Made by a program: the position numbers and the translations under genes | NCBI GenBank assembly: GCA_022457065.1 | Contig: JAJGBQ010000001.1 | Coordinates: 7,006,001-7,070,000 of the forward strand | DNA length: 64,000 nucleotides | Direction of reading: 5' to 3' | Origin: Curvularia sp. ZM96 | Lineage: Eukaryota; Ascomycota; Dothideomycetes; Pleosporales; Pleosporaceae | Part shown: positions 22,967 to 32,900 of the stretch, piece by piece | How the letters are laid out: every line of letters starts with the position of its first letter | Numbering within the stretch: position 1 is the stretch's first letter | The notes under the pieces: model-generated | Told to the model about the DNA's origin: nothing | What the model saw: only the letters and a program-made list of their open reading frames with translations | Databases searched by the model: none

Positions 22967-25177
22967 ATGGCGCCAGTCGGTAGGCATGAACTGCGCTCTG
23001 TTTCCTCCCTGAATTTCATACTGAAGCTCCACAGATCGCCGCGAGCATCGACAACAGCGCGTGCGCGGTGCTGGGTAAGACAAGGCGCACAGCGTGTGTA
23101 CTCCAATGCTGACATTCACAGCCCTTCGTCAGTACAGGCGTCTTTTGGGTTCAATTTTGGCGCTCTCGGCGCGCCCGCCACCAAACAATCTTCACTTCCC
23201 ACTCAAACATCCGTTCGCCGAACTCCAGTCCAAAGTACGCCGCGGGGCGCAAATGGATCAGCACAGCGACACAGAAGCGCGTCGCTTCAGCGCAGCAGCG
23301 CATCCAAACGTACGAGCACGCCAAAAGAGAACACGGTAACCCCAAAACTAGGCAAGAGAAAGCGGGGTTCGCCAACTGCACAGCCGGACCCAGTCGAAGG
23401 AGGGGAGGATGAACTGAGCCCAAACAAAGAGGAGGTTGCGCGCTCAGTCGAGAAAACCAAAAGAGTGGTGGGAACCGTTTCGCCCATACGCAAAGAACAG
23501 GACAACGGTCCAGATGAGCTCTCCGTGTTAGACGAGGGCACCAGCAGCGTGCGCGAGGTTGTGTTCGCTAGATCCTCTGTGATGAAAAGGACACCACCTC
23601 AAGCAGCGACACAGCAGCGGATGCCCTTGGGTAGTGCCACGCAAAAGATACCATCCACGGCTACAAATGGACGCTCGTCAGCTAGAACACGGCGCTCCGT
23701 ATCAAGAAGATCCAAGTCAACCGACCCTATTCCTGCAACTCCCAGTCTTGCTCCAAATGGAACAACAAGACCTTTATCGGCTTCTCGAATCGATGCCACC
23801 CTCAACACACCAGTTGCGGCACCAGCCGAAGTGGAAAGTGAAGATGAGCTGACACCACAAGTACCCGTAGCCACACCGCGCGTGGTTGGGAATGAAATGC
23901 AGCTACAGCAGACGCCGCAGGAGGAGACAGAAGTTGCTGTTGATGAGCTGTCTCCACAGGTGCAGCCAACACCAAGTCAAACATCACCGAAAACATCAGA
24001 ATCAGCCAAAGTGTCAGCAATGAATGGAGACTATATAGAGGAAGCTATTGCACAGCAGCCAGTCAGGCGTAGGCGAGGTAGACCACGACAAGCGGAAGAG
24101 AGTCATGCTGAGAACGAAGCTCCAGCAGTCTCTCCAATGGAGTCTGTAGAACGTCCGAGACCTCACAAAGAAGTCAGGACTCAAGAGAACGAAGCTCAAG
24201 AGACGCCAGCCACTCGCAAGCCCAGGCAAAAGAAGAGCAAAAAGCCTGTTGTCGAAGCCGCCACCGAAGAAGCTGTTAACGACCTTTCCCCTGCTCGTAG
24301 CAAAACACCTACACGGCCAACGCAGTCTGCAAGCAAGCAAAACAATGCGGAAGTTTCCAGTACACATGAAGCATCGGCCGAAGAAGAAGTGGATGAGGAA
24401 GCCCCAGAAGAGGAAGAGGAAGAAGCCCCAGAGGAAGTGGAACCCACCCCTCAACCTATCGCTAAACGATCTTCACCCAAACAAGTACAACGCGTCAAGC
24501 AGTCAACAGAAAAGCCACCTCGTAAACGTCAAAAAACCCAAGGGCCAACACACACCATCTCGGTGATGCGCATAAAGGGCTCTACAGTTCGCGGTATCAC
24601 TGCAGCGGACATTACGCGCTCCATTCTAGAAGACAGCATCGACCATCGTCTAAAACGTATGGCCGAGAAGCTACAAGTTTTGCAAGACTCCGATAGCCGG
24701 AAGGAGCTACGAAGCCAAATCAACATCTCACTCACTTTCAAGGAGAGTTTGAACGAGAAGCTGATGGATTTACAAGATGCTAATGATGTCCTGAGCGGTA
24801 ATTTCCAGAAGATGAAACTCTTAAGACGTGCCAACGCCGACTTGCGCAAGGAAATGCTCGCTCTGCAAAACAGCCGGCAGGAAATCGCCATGGAACAGGA
24901 CGATGTTCAGGCACAGTACCACGCTGAGAAAGCCGAGGTGGACTCTCACAACACACTTAGCGACGACATGTTTGCTATAGAGGCCGCAATCAAGAACGGG
25001 CGCGAGAAGGCGCGTAGACAAGGAAGAGAAGACGAGGGTCCAGACATACCACTGAGCATGCTGCTAGACAACATAGCTCGAGATGTTGGCTCGCGTGGTG
25101 GGGGGCTTTTGGCTAGTGTCAAAAGCTTCAACGGGCTTCTAGAACGGGCTGCAGGCTGGCTAGAAGGTAGAGCCTAA
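22967..25177 (+). CDS. AME1: Inner kinetochore Ame1/CENP-U-like protein
   Basis: Preferred model: exons 22967-22979, 23035-23074 and 23122-25177 (introns of 55 and 47 bp); 702 residues. This gives a basic N-terminus RREHRQQRVRGAG followed by ASFGFNFGALG, which looks far more like fungal Ame1 starts than the unspliced frame does; the second intron has a CTGAC branch site before its acceptor. A long disordered Ser/Thr/Pro region follows, with an AT-hook-like RRRRGRPR at about residue 335 and an acidic block near 450-465. From about residue 492 there is a conserved helical/coiled-coil domain (ADITRSILEDSIDHRLKRM) to the end. In yeast, Ame1 with Okp1 (COMA/CCAN) binds the Mis12 complex, of which Nnf1 is a subunit. 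Family assignment rests on resemblance. The unspliced single-exon model also stays open. Confidence 0.68.
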   Translation: MAPVGRHELRSVSSLNFILKLHRSPRASTTARARCWVRQGAQRVYSNADIHSPSSVQASFGFNFGALGAPATKQSSLPTQTSVRRTPVQSTPRGANGSAQRHRSASLQRSSASKRTSTPKENTVTPKLGKRKRGSPTAQPDPVEGGEDELSPNKEEVARSVEKTKRVVGTVSPIRKEQDNGPDELSVLDEGTSSVREVVFARSSVMKRTPPQAATQQRMPLGSATQKIPSTATNGRSSARTRRSVSRRSKSTDPIPATPSLAPNGTTRPLSASRIDATLNTPVAAPAEVESEDELTPQVPVATPRVVGNEMQLQQTPQEETEVAVDELSPQVQPTPSQTSPKTSESAKVSAMNGDYIEEAIAQQPVRRRRGRPRQAEESHAENEAPAVSPMESVERPRPHKEVRTQENEAQETPATRKPRQKKSKKPVVEAATEEAVNDLSPARSKTPTRPTQSASKQNNAEVSSTHEASAEEEVDEEAPEEEEEEAPEEVEPTPQPIAKRSSPKQVQRVKQSTEKPPRKRQKTQGPTHTISVMRIKGSTVRGITAADITRSILEDSIDHRLKRMAEKLQVLQDSDSRKELRSQINISLTFKESLNEKLMDLQDANDVLSGNFQKMKLLRRANADLRKEMLALQNSRQEIAMEQDDVQAQYHAEKAEVDSHNTLSDDMFAIEAAIKNGREKARRQGREDEGPDIPLSMLLDNIARDVGSRGGGLLASVKSFNGLLERAAGWLEGRA

Positions 25178-26202
25178 TGACTTACAGTAAGACTAGCTTG
25201 ATGGGAGTTTGTTTTTGTGTATTTTCGGATAAGATACCCGGCATGATCGCCACACTCGCAATGGAACTTCTTCTCACAGTCCCTTTCAAGGCCTATGATT
25301 TCACACCTGCGCTAGTAAGCGGTCACAGGTATCTCATGAGCGGAATCAGGACCGCATCATAGTTGGCCAATAGACGTTACAGGAGCCCGTTTATCCGCAG
25401 AATACCAAGTTCTAGACCGATCATAATCTGTCTTGGAACACTACGATTGCCACCCGGATCACAGACTAGGATGATGGCTGCACAGAATCCATGTGTGTAT
25501 CGTCATTCCTTGTGGATGCGTTTTGTCTTGTAGCCATTATCATCAGGCGACGATACGATAGCGCTCGTGGAGTAGAGTTGGCATCATGTGTCGTCCGAGG
25601 CAATCTAGTCAAGGTGGCGCGTGCTGTCTGGTTCTGGCGCTAGCGGCTGTTGGTGGGAACGATGTACTTGCTTCTCCGCATTTTCGCTCGTCATGGTGCA
25701 TGCTACATCTCATCCAGATTCTGCCCAGTTTGGCCGGTAATAGATGCAGACCCAACCCAGGTTGACGTGCAAACAAAGCGTCGTTTGGCAGCTCAATGCT
25801 TTGTTCTTATTCGGTGGTTCCTACGTCATGAAGTATATACTTTAACGTCACGTGTTGTCCATGCACGTGTTGACGTCCAGCTACATCTCCGGAGCTCTCG
25901 GTTTGCCTACTTCGTTTGGCTATCTGTCTCAACATTCACAAAACGCTTTCACAAGTCTCAACGTGGTGTGGAATTGACTAGGGAATAGCGCAATACATAC
26001 GTTATTCTTTATTTCCGCCTGCAAGCGGTGAAGCAACCAACGCTAGAAGACGCTGTACCGAAACATTTCACTGGGGAGTCTCGTCACTGGACCATTTTCT
26101 TTTTGGCGATTGTGAACCAAGATATCCCATCGGACTAGGACCTATCTCATCTGACCGTTAGCTGCCGACCTCTCTTAACGTTGTTTTCAGCCACCTTTCA
26201 GC
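25178..26202. other. Intergenic, no gene seen
   Basis: About 1 kb. A 112-codon frame at 25650-25988 lacks motifs. The right end is the promoter of the F-box-like gene. Confidence 0.5.
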
Positions 26203-27690
26203 ATGTTTCACCCCACCACCGACAAAAGTCAGGCTATAATACCGCTGACTTCCCCGCCTGTTGCTCCCGCGTCACCCACCCGCGACCCACACTCACCTTT
26301 CAAGTCACCTCGAAACCCTGCCAATCAGCACTGGGTTCAGGTGCAGCAGCGACAGGCGTTCATACGACACCTAGAAAAGTGGTCCATGAGCCACGATTCA
26401 AGCACCCATTTCCAGGGAAAGATCAGTCTGTTGCCTCCCAGTCCGCATAGGAAAGAGGACTTCCTCTTGGGTAAAAGCGTGCAGTGCGTGCTTACGGATT
26501 TGAGCTTCGCCGATTGTAGGAAGAACATTGTTGTCAGGCTTTTTGGTCCGCAAATGAGTAGGAAGAGGAAGACTGAGAGACTCAATGCAGGAAGGTCGAG
26601 GCGAAATGACAGTATGGATGTTTTAGAATGCGAAGAGACATCGGTAGAACTGGGGGATGGTACATCTCTGCTCACCAAGGACTGCATGGTCCAACCAGTT
26701 TCACAGGACAAATCTACACTGTCAAGCAGCTACTACAAGCTTGTCATCCGTTGCGGATCCGGTTGGCTCTCCGCCCGTGAGTACTTCAACAGTCTCTACT
26801 TCACGCGTCTCGGAGCCAGAAGCACGAATCCCAGTGCCCATAACGCTTTTCGCATGCGCTCGCAGGCCCTCAGTCCACAGCCTGCTCCGGAGGACACTGT
26901 CACCATCCAACCATTGTTTCATCCATTCCTCCGCTTACCCCAAGAGATTCAAGAACTGATCTTGATGACTGCCGCGGGACTGACCCGAGACTACGAGCTC
27001 TTGCCGGACATGAGCTACCGAGCGCCCTCAAAACGCCGCAAATCACCCATCAGTCTCTCGACGCTCCTTCGCATCTCTCCTACCATCACAGAAACAATGC
27101 AACCGTATATACTTCACCGCACAGCCTTCCATTTTGGCCTCACAGGAACCACAAACTTCCTCTGGCAGCTAGGACCGGACAATCGCTCCCATGTCCGGCG
27201 TCTAGCCTTCCATTTTGGACGGGGCGCGCTTCTTCATTGCGTGCGCTGGCTCGCACCAGACCCACTCTTCGACTTGCTGCAGCCACCAGTGCAAAAGGAA
27301 ATGGGTGGTCTCCCGCATTTTTGGCGCTGTCAGCTTCGTGCTTTGGTCCACGAGTTGCATCTTGCAGAGCTGATTATCGATGTTCAGATTGTCCCTTCTG
27401 AAGATATTCCCATGGTGGTGAGGACTTTGAAGGACTCATTTGGAAGTGTTGAGAGAGTTTCTTTTGTTGAGTCTCGTTTAGATGGCACGACAAAGGTGCT
27501 TCAGAGTAATGATGAGCGGTTGCGAGGTGTAGGAAAGGGGACGTGGAGAGATATGACAAATGGCTATGTGGAAAGATACAAGAGGCAAGTTGGGTGGCAC
27601 AATTATCATTTTGCGCTTGAGATTGCGAGCATGACGAATGAGGAGTTGGACAAAAGGATGGATACGGACGCGGCGTTCTTTGATTGTTAA
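26203..27690 (+). CDS. Uncharacterised protein with F-box-like segment
   Basis: Single exon, 495 residues, ATG at 26203. The first 230 residues are polar with basic patches (a possible nuclear signal near SRKRKTERLNAGRSRRN). Around residue 240-260 the sequence FHPFLRLPQEIQELILMTAA resembles the first helix of an F-box (LPxEIxxxIL), the usual Skp1-binding element. It is followed by KSPISLSTLLRISPTITE, typical of the large, fast-evolving Pleosporales proteins with 'LP.EI...I' starts. The C-terminal 200 residues look globular, with repeated RLAFHFG/TAFHFG strands. A role as a ubiquitin-ligase adaptor is possible but weakly supported; no leucine-rich repeats or WD repeats follow. Confidence 0.6.
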   Translation: MFHPTTDKSQAIIPLTSPPVAPASPTRDPHSPFKSPRNPANQHWVQVQQRQAFIRHLEKWSMSHDSSTHFQGKISLLPPSPHRKEDFLLGKSVQCVLTDLSFADCRKNIVVRLFGPQMSRKRKTERLNAGRSRRNDSMDVLECEETSVELGDGTSLLTKDCMVQPVSQDKSTLSSSYYKLVIRCGSGWLSAREYFNSLYFTRLGARSTNPSAHNAFRMRSQALSPQPAPEDTVTIQPLFHPFLRLPQEIQELILMTAAGLTRDYELLPDMSYRAPSKRRKSPISLSTLLRISPTITETMQPYILHRTAFHFGLTGTTNFLWQLGPDNRSHVRRLAFHFGRGALLHCVRWLAPDPLFDLLQPPVQKEMGGLPHFWRCQLRALVHELHLAELIIDVQIVPSEDIPMVVRTLKDSFGSVERVSFVESRLDGTTKVLQSNDERLRGVGKGTWRDMTNGYVERYKRQVGWHNYHFALEIASMTNEELDKRMDTDAAFFDC

Positions 27691-28484
27691 GGGGATGACC
27701 TGGGATGTGCATATCGCAGACTTGATACTGGGGTGCTTTGGACACGTTAAGGGGGAGCTATCACTACTATGTGGACTACCCTTATTCCTACAGGATGGCC
27801 TAGTGATTGTGTTCTCTTATCACATTTGATTCTATACAATGATGTCGAGTAACGGAGCACCTCGCTACGAGTCTGTTGGCGACTACTTTCTGTCATTGTC
27901 TAACAAACTGGCCAACAAAATTTCAGTAAAACGACGCTATGTTTGCTGCACAAGGACATGGCACTAGAATCTCCTTGCTGATATTTGTTTCTTTCCAAAG
28001 CTATCACGCGAAAAGAAACACGGGAGACGTGGTGTTTCAATTTTCGCAATCTGTCGACCTGACATTAGGGGATACCTAGCCAAGCAGGGATCAGCGACTT
28101 CTACGAAGGCAACCACAAGCTCGCCTATAGTCTCCATCCTTTCTGACATTACTTCGTAGAAACATCAATCACCCTCACTGGGATCTCTCCAACGACCTTT
28201 TCTTCTTCATTGTGGTGTTGCGCGACATAGCGTTCATTGTCGTTACGGAAAGAGCAGCGCGTTGTTTTGGTGGTGGTGAGGGGTTTGCACTGCTTGTTTA
28301 TCTCAATTAAATCCCCTTCTCTGTTTGCGCACCCTTAAACGTTTTTCACACGTGTATCTTGACAAACGCATGATCCGAATCTTTGCACGCCTTCTCTTGC
28401 TTTGGAGTACTGCGATCGGCAAACATCTTGAACCAACCGTACTGCCCTGACATTATCTCGTTCCCGATCCAAACAACGCCCTCC
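27691..28484. other. Intergenic, no gene seen
   Basis: 794 bp between two plus-strand genes; contains the promoter of the downstream hypothetical gene. No other feature recognised. Confidence 0.5.
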
Positions 28485-29948
28485 ATGGCATGCGGTGGCC
28501 ATACCATCAAGTGCAAGTCATGCGCCACGGTCCTCGCGGCCGTTACACCCACTGGACTTACTCCAGTACCATCATCAGAGGGTTCCGGATGCAGCACATG
28601 CGAGCGGTTTAGCAAGCTCTATGACGCGGTGCAAGCTGCAGATGCCGAATGGGCAACTCTCGAAAACAAGCGCGATTCAATCACCAAAAGTTTTGCGCGA
28701 GACAAGCACAAAAGAGCCCGGATGGAGTTCGATAACTGGCTCATGACAGTCGAGGCACCGCCGACTGCACGAACCGAAGGACGCGGTACACGCCTTGACG
28801 ACGCAACTCCAGAGGCGCAGGTCTTGTTCCATGGGAGCGAGGAGCCCAAGCCGACCATTACGCGTCCAAGATCGCACTCGACAACGACTGAACATTCCAC
28901 ATTCACCGAAGAGCTATCCGCTCCGAGGCCACAGCCACTGGATGACGCGTTGCTTTCTTTCCGCCCATCGCCCAAGCGATCGCGCAGCACTACGTCTGTA
29001 CCGGAACGAAAGCGACTCAAGTTTTCAGATACGGTTGAATTTCATGAGACCTACCGAACTAGTGAAGAGTACCATCGGCCTAGTGAGCAGTACGTCAGAG
29101 GCCACAATGCACCACCTGAAGGGTCCGAGTACATGGACACGAGTGGATCTGGCCAAACATTCCTTAGGTTCACGCAGATGAAAAAAGTTGGCGTAAAATG
29201 GGTGGAGTTGAGTGAGGAAGAGCTTGCCAATAAGAGCAAAAGTCCGGGACCAACGCCAGCACAGCAACAACCCGCCGCTGTAGGATTGCAGGAGACCAAG
29301 GGAAATGCAGCGAGCGCATTGGAACAGAACGATGAGGTCCCATCGGATGCTCGCGCAGCTAGGTTGGCAAGACGAGCCAGGGACGCATCTAGCATCAGTT
29401 CAACGCAGCCCAAAAATACAAGGAGGACTGGAAATCGAGGTAACAGGATCGCGCGCAAGGTGGAGAATGGTACGCCCGCTGGAATCGAGGAGCCTTCTGC
29501 TAGAGCCGCGCCCTCATCGTCATCAAAGGTAGTGGAAGCAAGGTCAACTATCACGGATGAGGGCGTGGATATGCCGAAAGAGATTAGAGTGGGACATGAA
29601 GATGTGGAAAAAGCAAGCATTGCAACTATCGAAAAAGCAACTATCGAATGTATGCGCAATGACGAAATACAAGAACCGCAGTCATATCATGGCAGGCTCC
29701 ACTCGAACACGCCAGCAAGTGGGACAGCAGCAGATCAAAGCGAGGCGATCGAGCGTGATACTAGGATCCTGGAGACGACTGGGTCATCATCTGCGGTTGC
29801 ACAGAACCCCCTACAGACAAATGAGCGAGCGATTCAAACATCGTGCATAGGTTGGCAAGATGCGTATGCGACCACTGCGCTAGATGGGCGAGACGTAGCA
29901 GCTACGGTGGTAGACGAGGATCCAAAGTCACAGATAGACAAGAATTGA
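28485..29948 (+). CDS. Hypothetical protein with N-terminal zinc-ribbon-like cysteines
   Basis: Single exon, 487 residues. The ATG at 28485 is chosen because the cysteine motif starts straight after it. The first 40 residues hold C3, C10-x2-C13 and C36-x2-C39, a zinc-ribbon-like arrangement, followed by a short helix with QAADAEWATLENKRDSITKS. The rest is Ser/Thr/Glu/Arg-rich and largely disordered, with one better-ordered patch (QTFLRFTQMKKVGVKWVELS) near residues 220-245. Basic clusters such as KRSRSTT and ERKRLKF suggest a nuclear protein. No known family was recognised; it is probably restricted to related fungi. Confidence 0.6.
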   Translation: MACGGHTIKCKSCATVLAAVTPTGLTPVPSSEGSGCSTCERFSKLYDAVQAADAEWATLENKRDSITKSFARDKHKRARMEFDNWLMTVEAPPTARTEGRGTRLDDATPEAQVLFHGSEEPKPTITRPRSHSTTTEHSTFTEELSAPRPQPLDDALLSFRPSPKRSRSTTSVPERKRLKFSDTVEFHETYRTSEEYHRPSEQYVRGHNAPPEGSEYMDTSGSGQTFLRFTQMKKVGVKWVELSEEELANKSKSPGPTPAQQQPAAVGLQETKGNAASALEQNDEVPSDARAARLARRARDASSISSTQPKNTRRTGNRGNRIARKVENGTPAGIEEPSARAAPSSSSKVVEARSTITDEGVDMPKEIRVGHEDVEKASIATIEKATIECMRNDEIQEPQSYHGRLHSNTPASGTAADQSEAIERDTRILETTGSSSAVAQNPLQTNERAIQTSCIGWQDAYATTALDGRDVAATVVDEDPKSQIDKN

Positions 29949-32900
29949 GCCGTCCATTGCCAGTCCATCACGGTATGTGAATGTGTCTCCAGCAGCAGGG
30001 CCGTTAATCCGTGTCGTCAGCAACAACACGACGCGGAGCGCCCGACTCCCGTTCCAAAAATCATTCACGGGGGAAAATTCCCCCTTCAGAAGAGGAAGCG
30101 TTTGCGACTTAGGCAAATCAAACAACTTTTGTCGGTTCGGTGGTAATACGACACGACCAGGTACGCATCCGAGCTGCATTGCAGCACCCGATTGAAGGAA
30201 TAAACCATGCCTCTCTACCCAGACCCATACCCATGATCGAATAACGCCTTTCCTTGTCTGCCCATGGACCACCCGAAACCGTTGCTGGAGCCGCAGTACC
30301 CTTGGTTTTAATTCGCTCGCGGCCGTTCCATCCCGCGCAAGACGTGCAGGACCGAAACCGAACTCGCTCGGTGACATAAAAGAGAAGAAGAGCAAGGATC
30401 GACGCGGGCTGAGGCAAGTAAGAAACGAAAGAGGGAGAGCCAGGAAAAAAGAGAGACACCACGGTGGTCTGTTGTGGTACGAGTCAGTGTCGTGCATAGA
30501 ATGCCGTTGGCACATGTGTGTAAGACGGTACGTACGTAGCCAGTGCCCAAAAAGACCCGACCCAGGGATATGGCGACGCAAACAGGTAGATGGGTAAGGA
30601 TCATGGCCCGTCTTGGCCTCAGCTGCACACCCCCAGTCCACCCCCTCCTTTTCAAGGAAAAAATAACGGCTGTTTTCAATTGATGTTGCAAGCGGAGGAA
30701 TGAAGCTGATTTGTTACGGTGTTATAAAGGTGGGTCTCGGCAACATATGTAGACCCATGGCCACGATAGCGACAGTGACACCGGGTTCTTTGCGTGCTGT
30801 GCTGGGGGGCCTGGGGCCTGGAGACGAACGGCAAATCCCGCCCTGTCGGATGCGCTGCCGTAGACGCCTTTCCTCGCCTTTCTTCTCTTTCGTAATCCAT
30901 GGGGGTGGGTTGGTTCCCCTTGTTCCCGGTATCCAAACTTGGGCCTATGAGGGAGCGACAGTGACATATTGAGAGGGAGGGAGAGTAGGAAGGTCTGGGT
31001 GGCTGTACATCTTCATTTCCTTTTTGAGACTTCCGCTGTTTATAGCAGCCTTGTCGATACTACTATTCGGATTGATGAATAGTAGTTTTACTTTGTAGCG
31101 TACCAAGTTAGAAGTTATTGCGGCACTAGCCGGGCGGCTACTTTTCGCGTGGGTGCAGTACCCATCAGCCCAACTAGCATTAGGCACACATCGACCTATT
31201 CGGGACAATGACTGTTATTTCCTGGTTGTGCTCATACTTCTTCATATTGTGTTTGGCTATGATTTTGCGGGCAAAAGACCGGAAGGATTGTGATAGGCAG
31301 AATGTTGGTATCGTGAGCACTCTCTTTTTCTTGTTTTCCTTGTATTTCCACGTTGGTTGGTTCGGCAGTTGTGAACAAGACTCGAGATAGACGAGAAAAC
31401 GGTCTCGTGAACATACCCTTGGCTGTCAAGACCAGGGTTGTCGGTGCGTGGGGGAATGGAAGAGGCTCCGAAACGTCTTTTGTCTGAGCGAGGGGATCAC
31501 GGCTTGCGAAGTATGTACAACATTGTTAACTCGCCGCCTTCCCTTGTTCATTCTGTATGCGAGGAAAATACAGGCATAGACCTTGTCGCCATTGGTCGTA
31601 CTATTTCTCATTCGATTTTTTGTTTAGCCTGCTCATACGTGCGTAGAGGAGGAATAATCTCTCCGTGTTGTACGTATGTAGCATGTACGATCGGAACATT
31701 AGGACAGAAAGGGGGGAAATAGGCTGGCTAACAGGTAAGACATCGCGTTCCCATTGGTCCCTTTTAGGCGATGTGTCCGCGGTTTCGAGTTTAGATGAAT
31801 TCTGGGCTGGATGCAGAGTTGCATCTTGAGATGATGTTACAATCCGAGACAGAAATGATCATACGTACCACGACGGGAACCTTGCACGTTCTTGCACGTG
31901 GCTCGTATTGCCATCCAGTACATGATCCATACCGATTAATGCGAAGACGGGAAAAAAGAAGGCTGTCAAGTTCATCTTCACCGATTAATGCACAGGCGGA
32001 AGGCAGTTTCGACCAAGTCGGAGATTTAATTGCATCGGAAGGATTGCTCCTGCGGATAGGGCTGTATGCTCGTTAGGCACTCCATTCCCCTCTTTGCCTC
32101 TTCATTGTTTTTTGTTTTTCTGCTGTGATGAGGGTGGGGACACCAGGTTGCCGGTAGCCGTGGAGAAGCGGCCGGGTCTGGCACTAGGCGATCATCAAAG
32201 CTTGGTCTGGGCGAATGCAAGTATGAGGCCAAGTGGGTATGTGCGACGGAGAGACTGGAAGAGTACAATATCATGAATCCTTGCGCATTGTGTACATGTT
32301 CTAGCTCACCGGACGAGAGGAATCCGACATATGGCATCAAGGCGTCTTCAATTGGTACAGTCTAGCGTACAGAGTTTTGCTGCAGAGCTGTTGCAAGGTT
32401 TAGCGTTTCGAACACGCTACGAACGCGCTCATGTCCGCTTCTTCGTTTTGACTGCCTTGCGTACCACGTGTGGCCTATCGTTTTGCAACCAACTGACGTC
32501 GGTGGCAGTCAAGCGGAATGGGACGTGATTGAGGGAAATCGAAGACGACTGGATCGTCTTCCGATAAGCCATTACCGAAATGGTGGTATACTCCCTTAGG
32601 CCGATCGGATGTGAGAAAGGATCGCTTTTAGCTTCCGACATGGATATCTCTTCCCCAGGACGCATTGTGATGGTGGAGTCGGTCTCATTACACCGGCCAG
32701 CATTGGCCGAGATCTAGACGATGCGCCCTTCAGCGAAGGTAACCGTCTGTAGATCATCAACCCAAATTGCCCAAGGCGACGAACCGCTCAGGAGCCTAAG
32801 CAAATGGGCTGCACTTGGCGTGGCTGGAGTGTTGACTGTGACGACTGAGTAATGTGCATGGCTTTCTCGTGACGAGGCAAATACGGTCTCGGAACGCGAA

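Noticed and set aside
29928..30641. 237-codon minus-strand frame in the large gene-free interval
   Set aside because: It overlaps the end of the plus-strand hypothetical gene and several other frames, is Arg/Leu/Ser/Cys-mixed with no motif, and shows no splice pattern.
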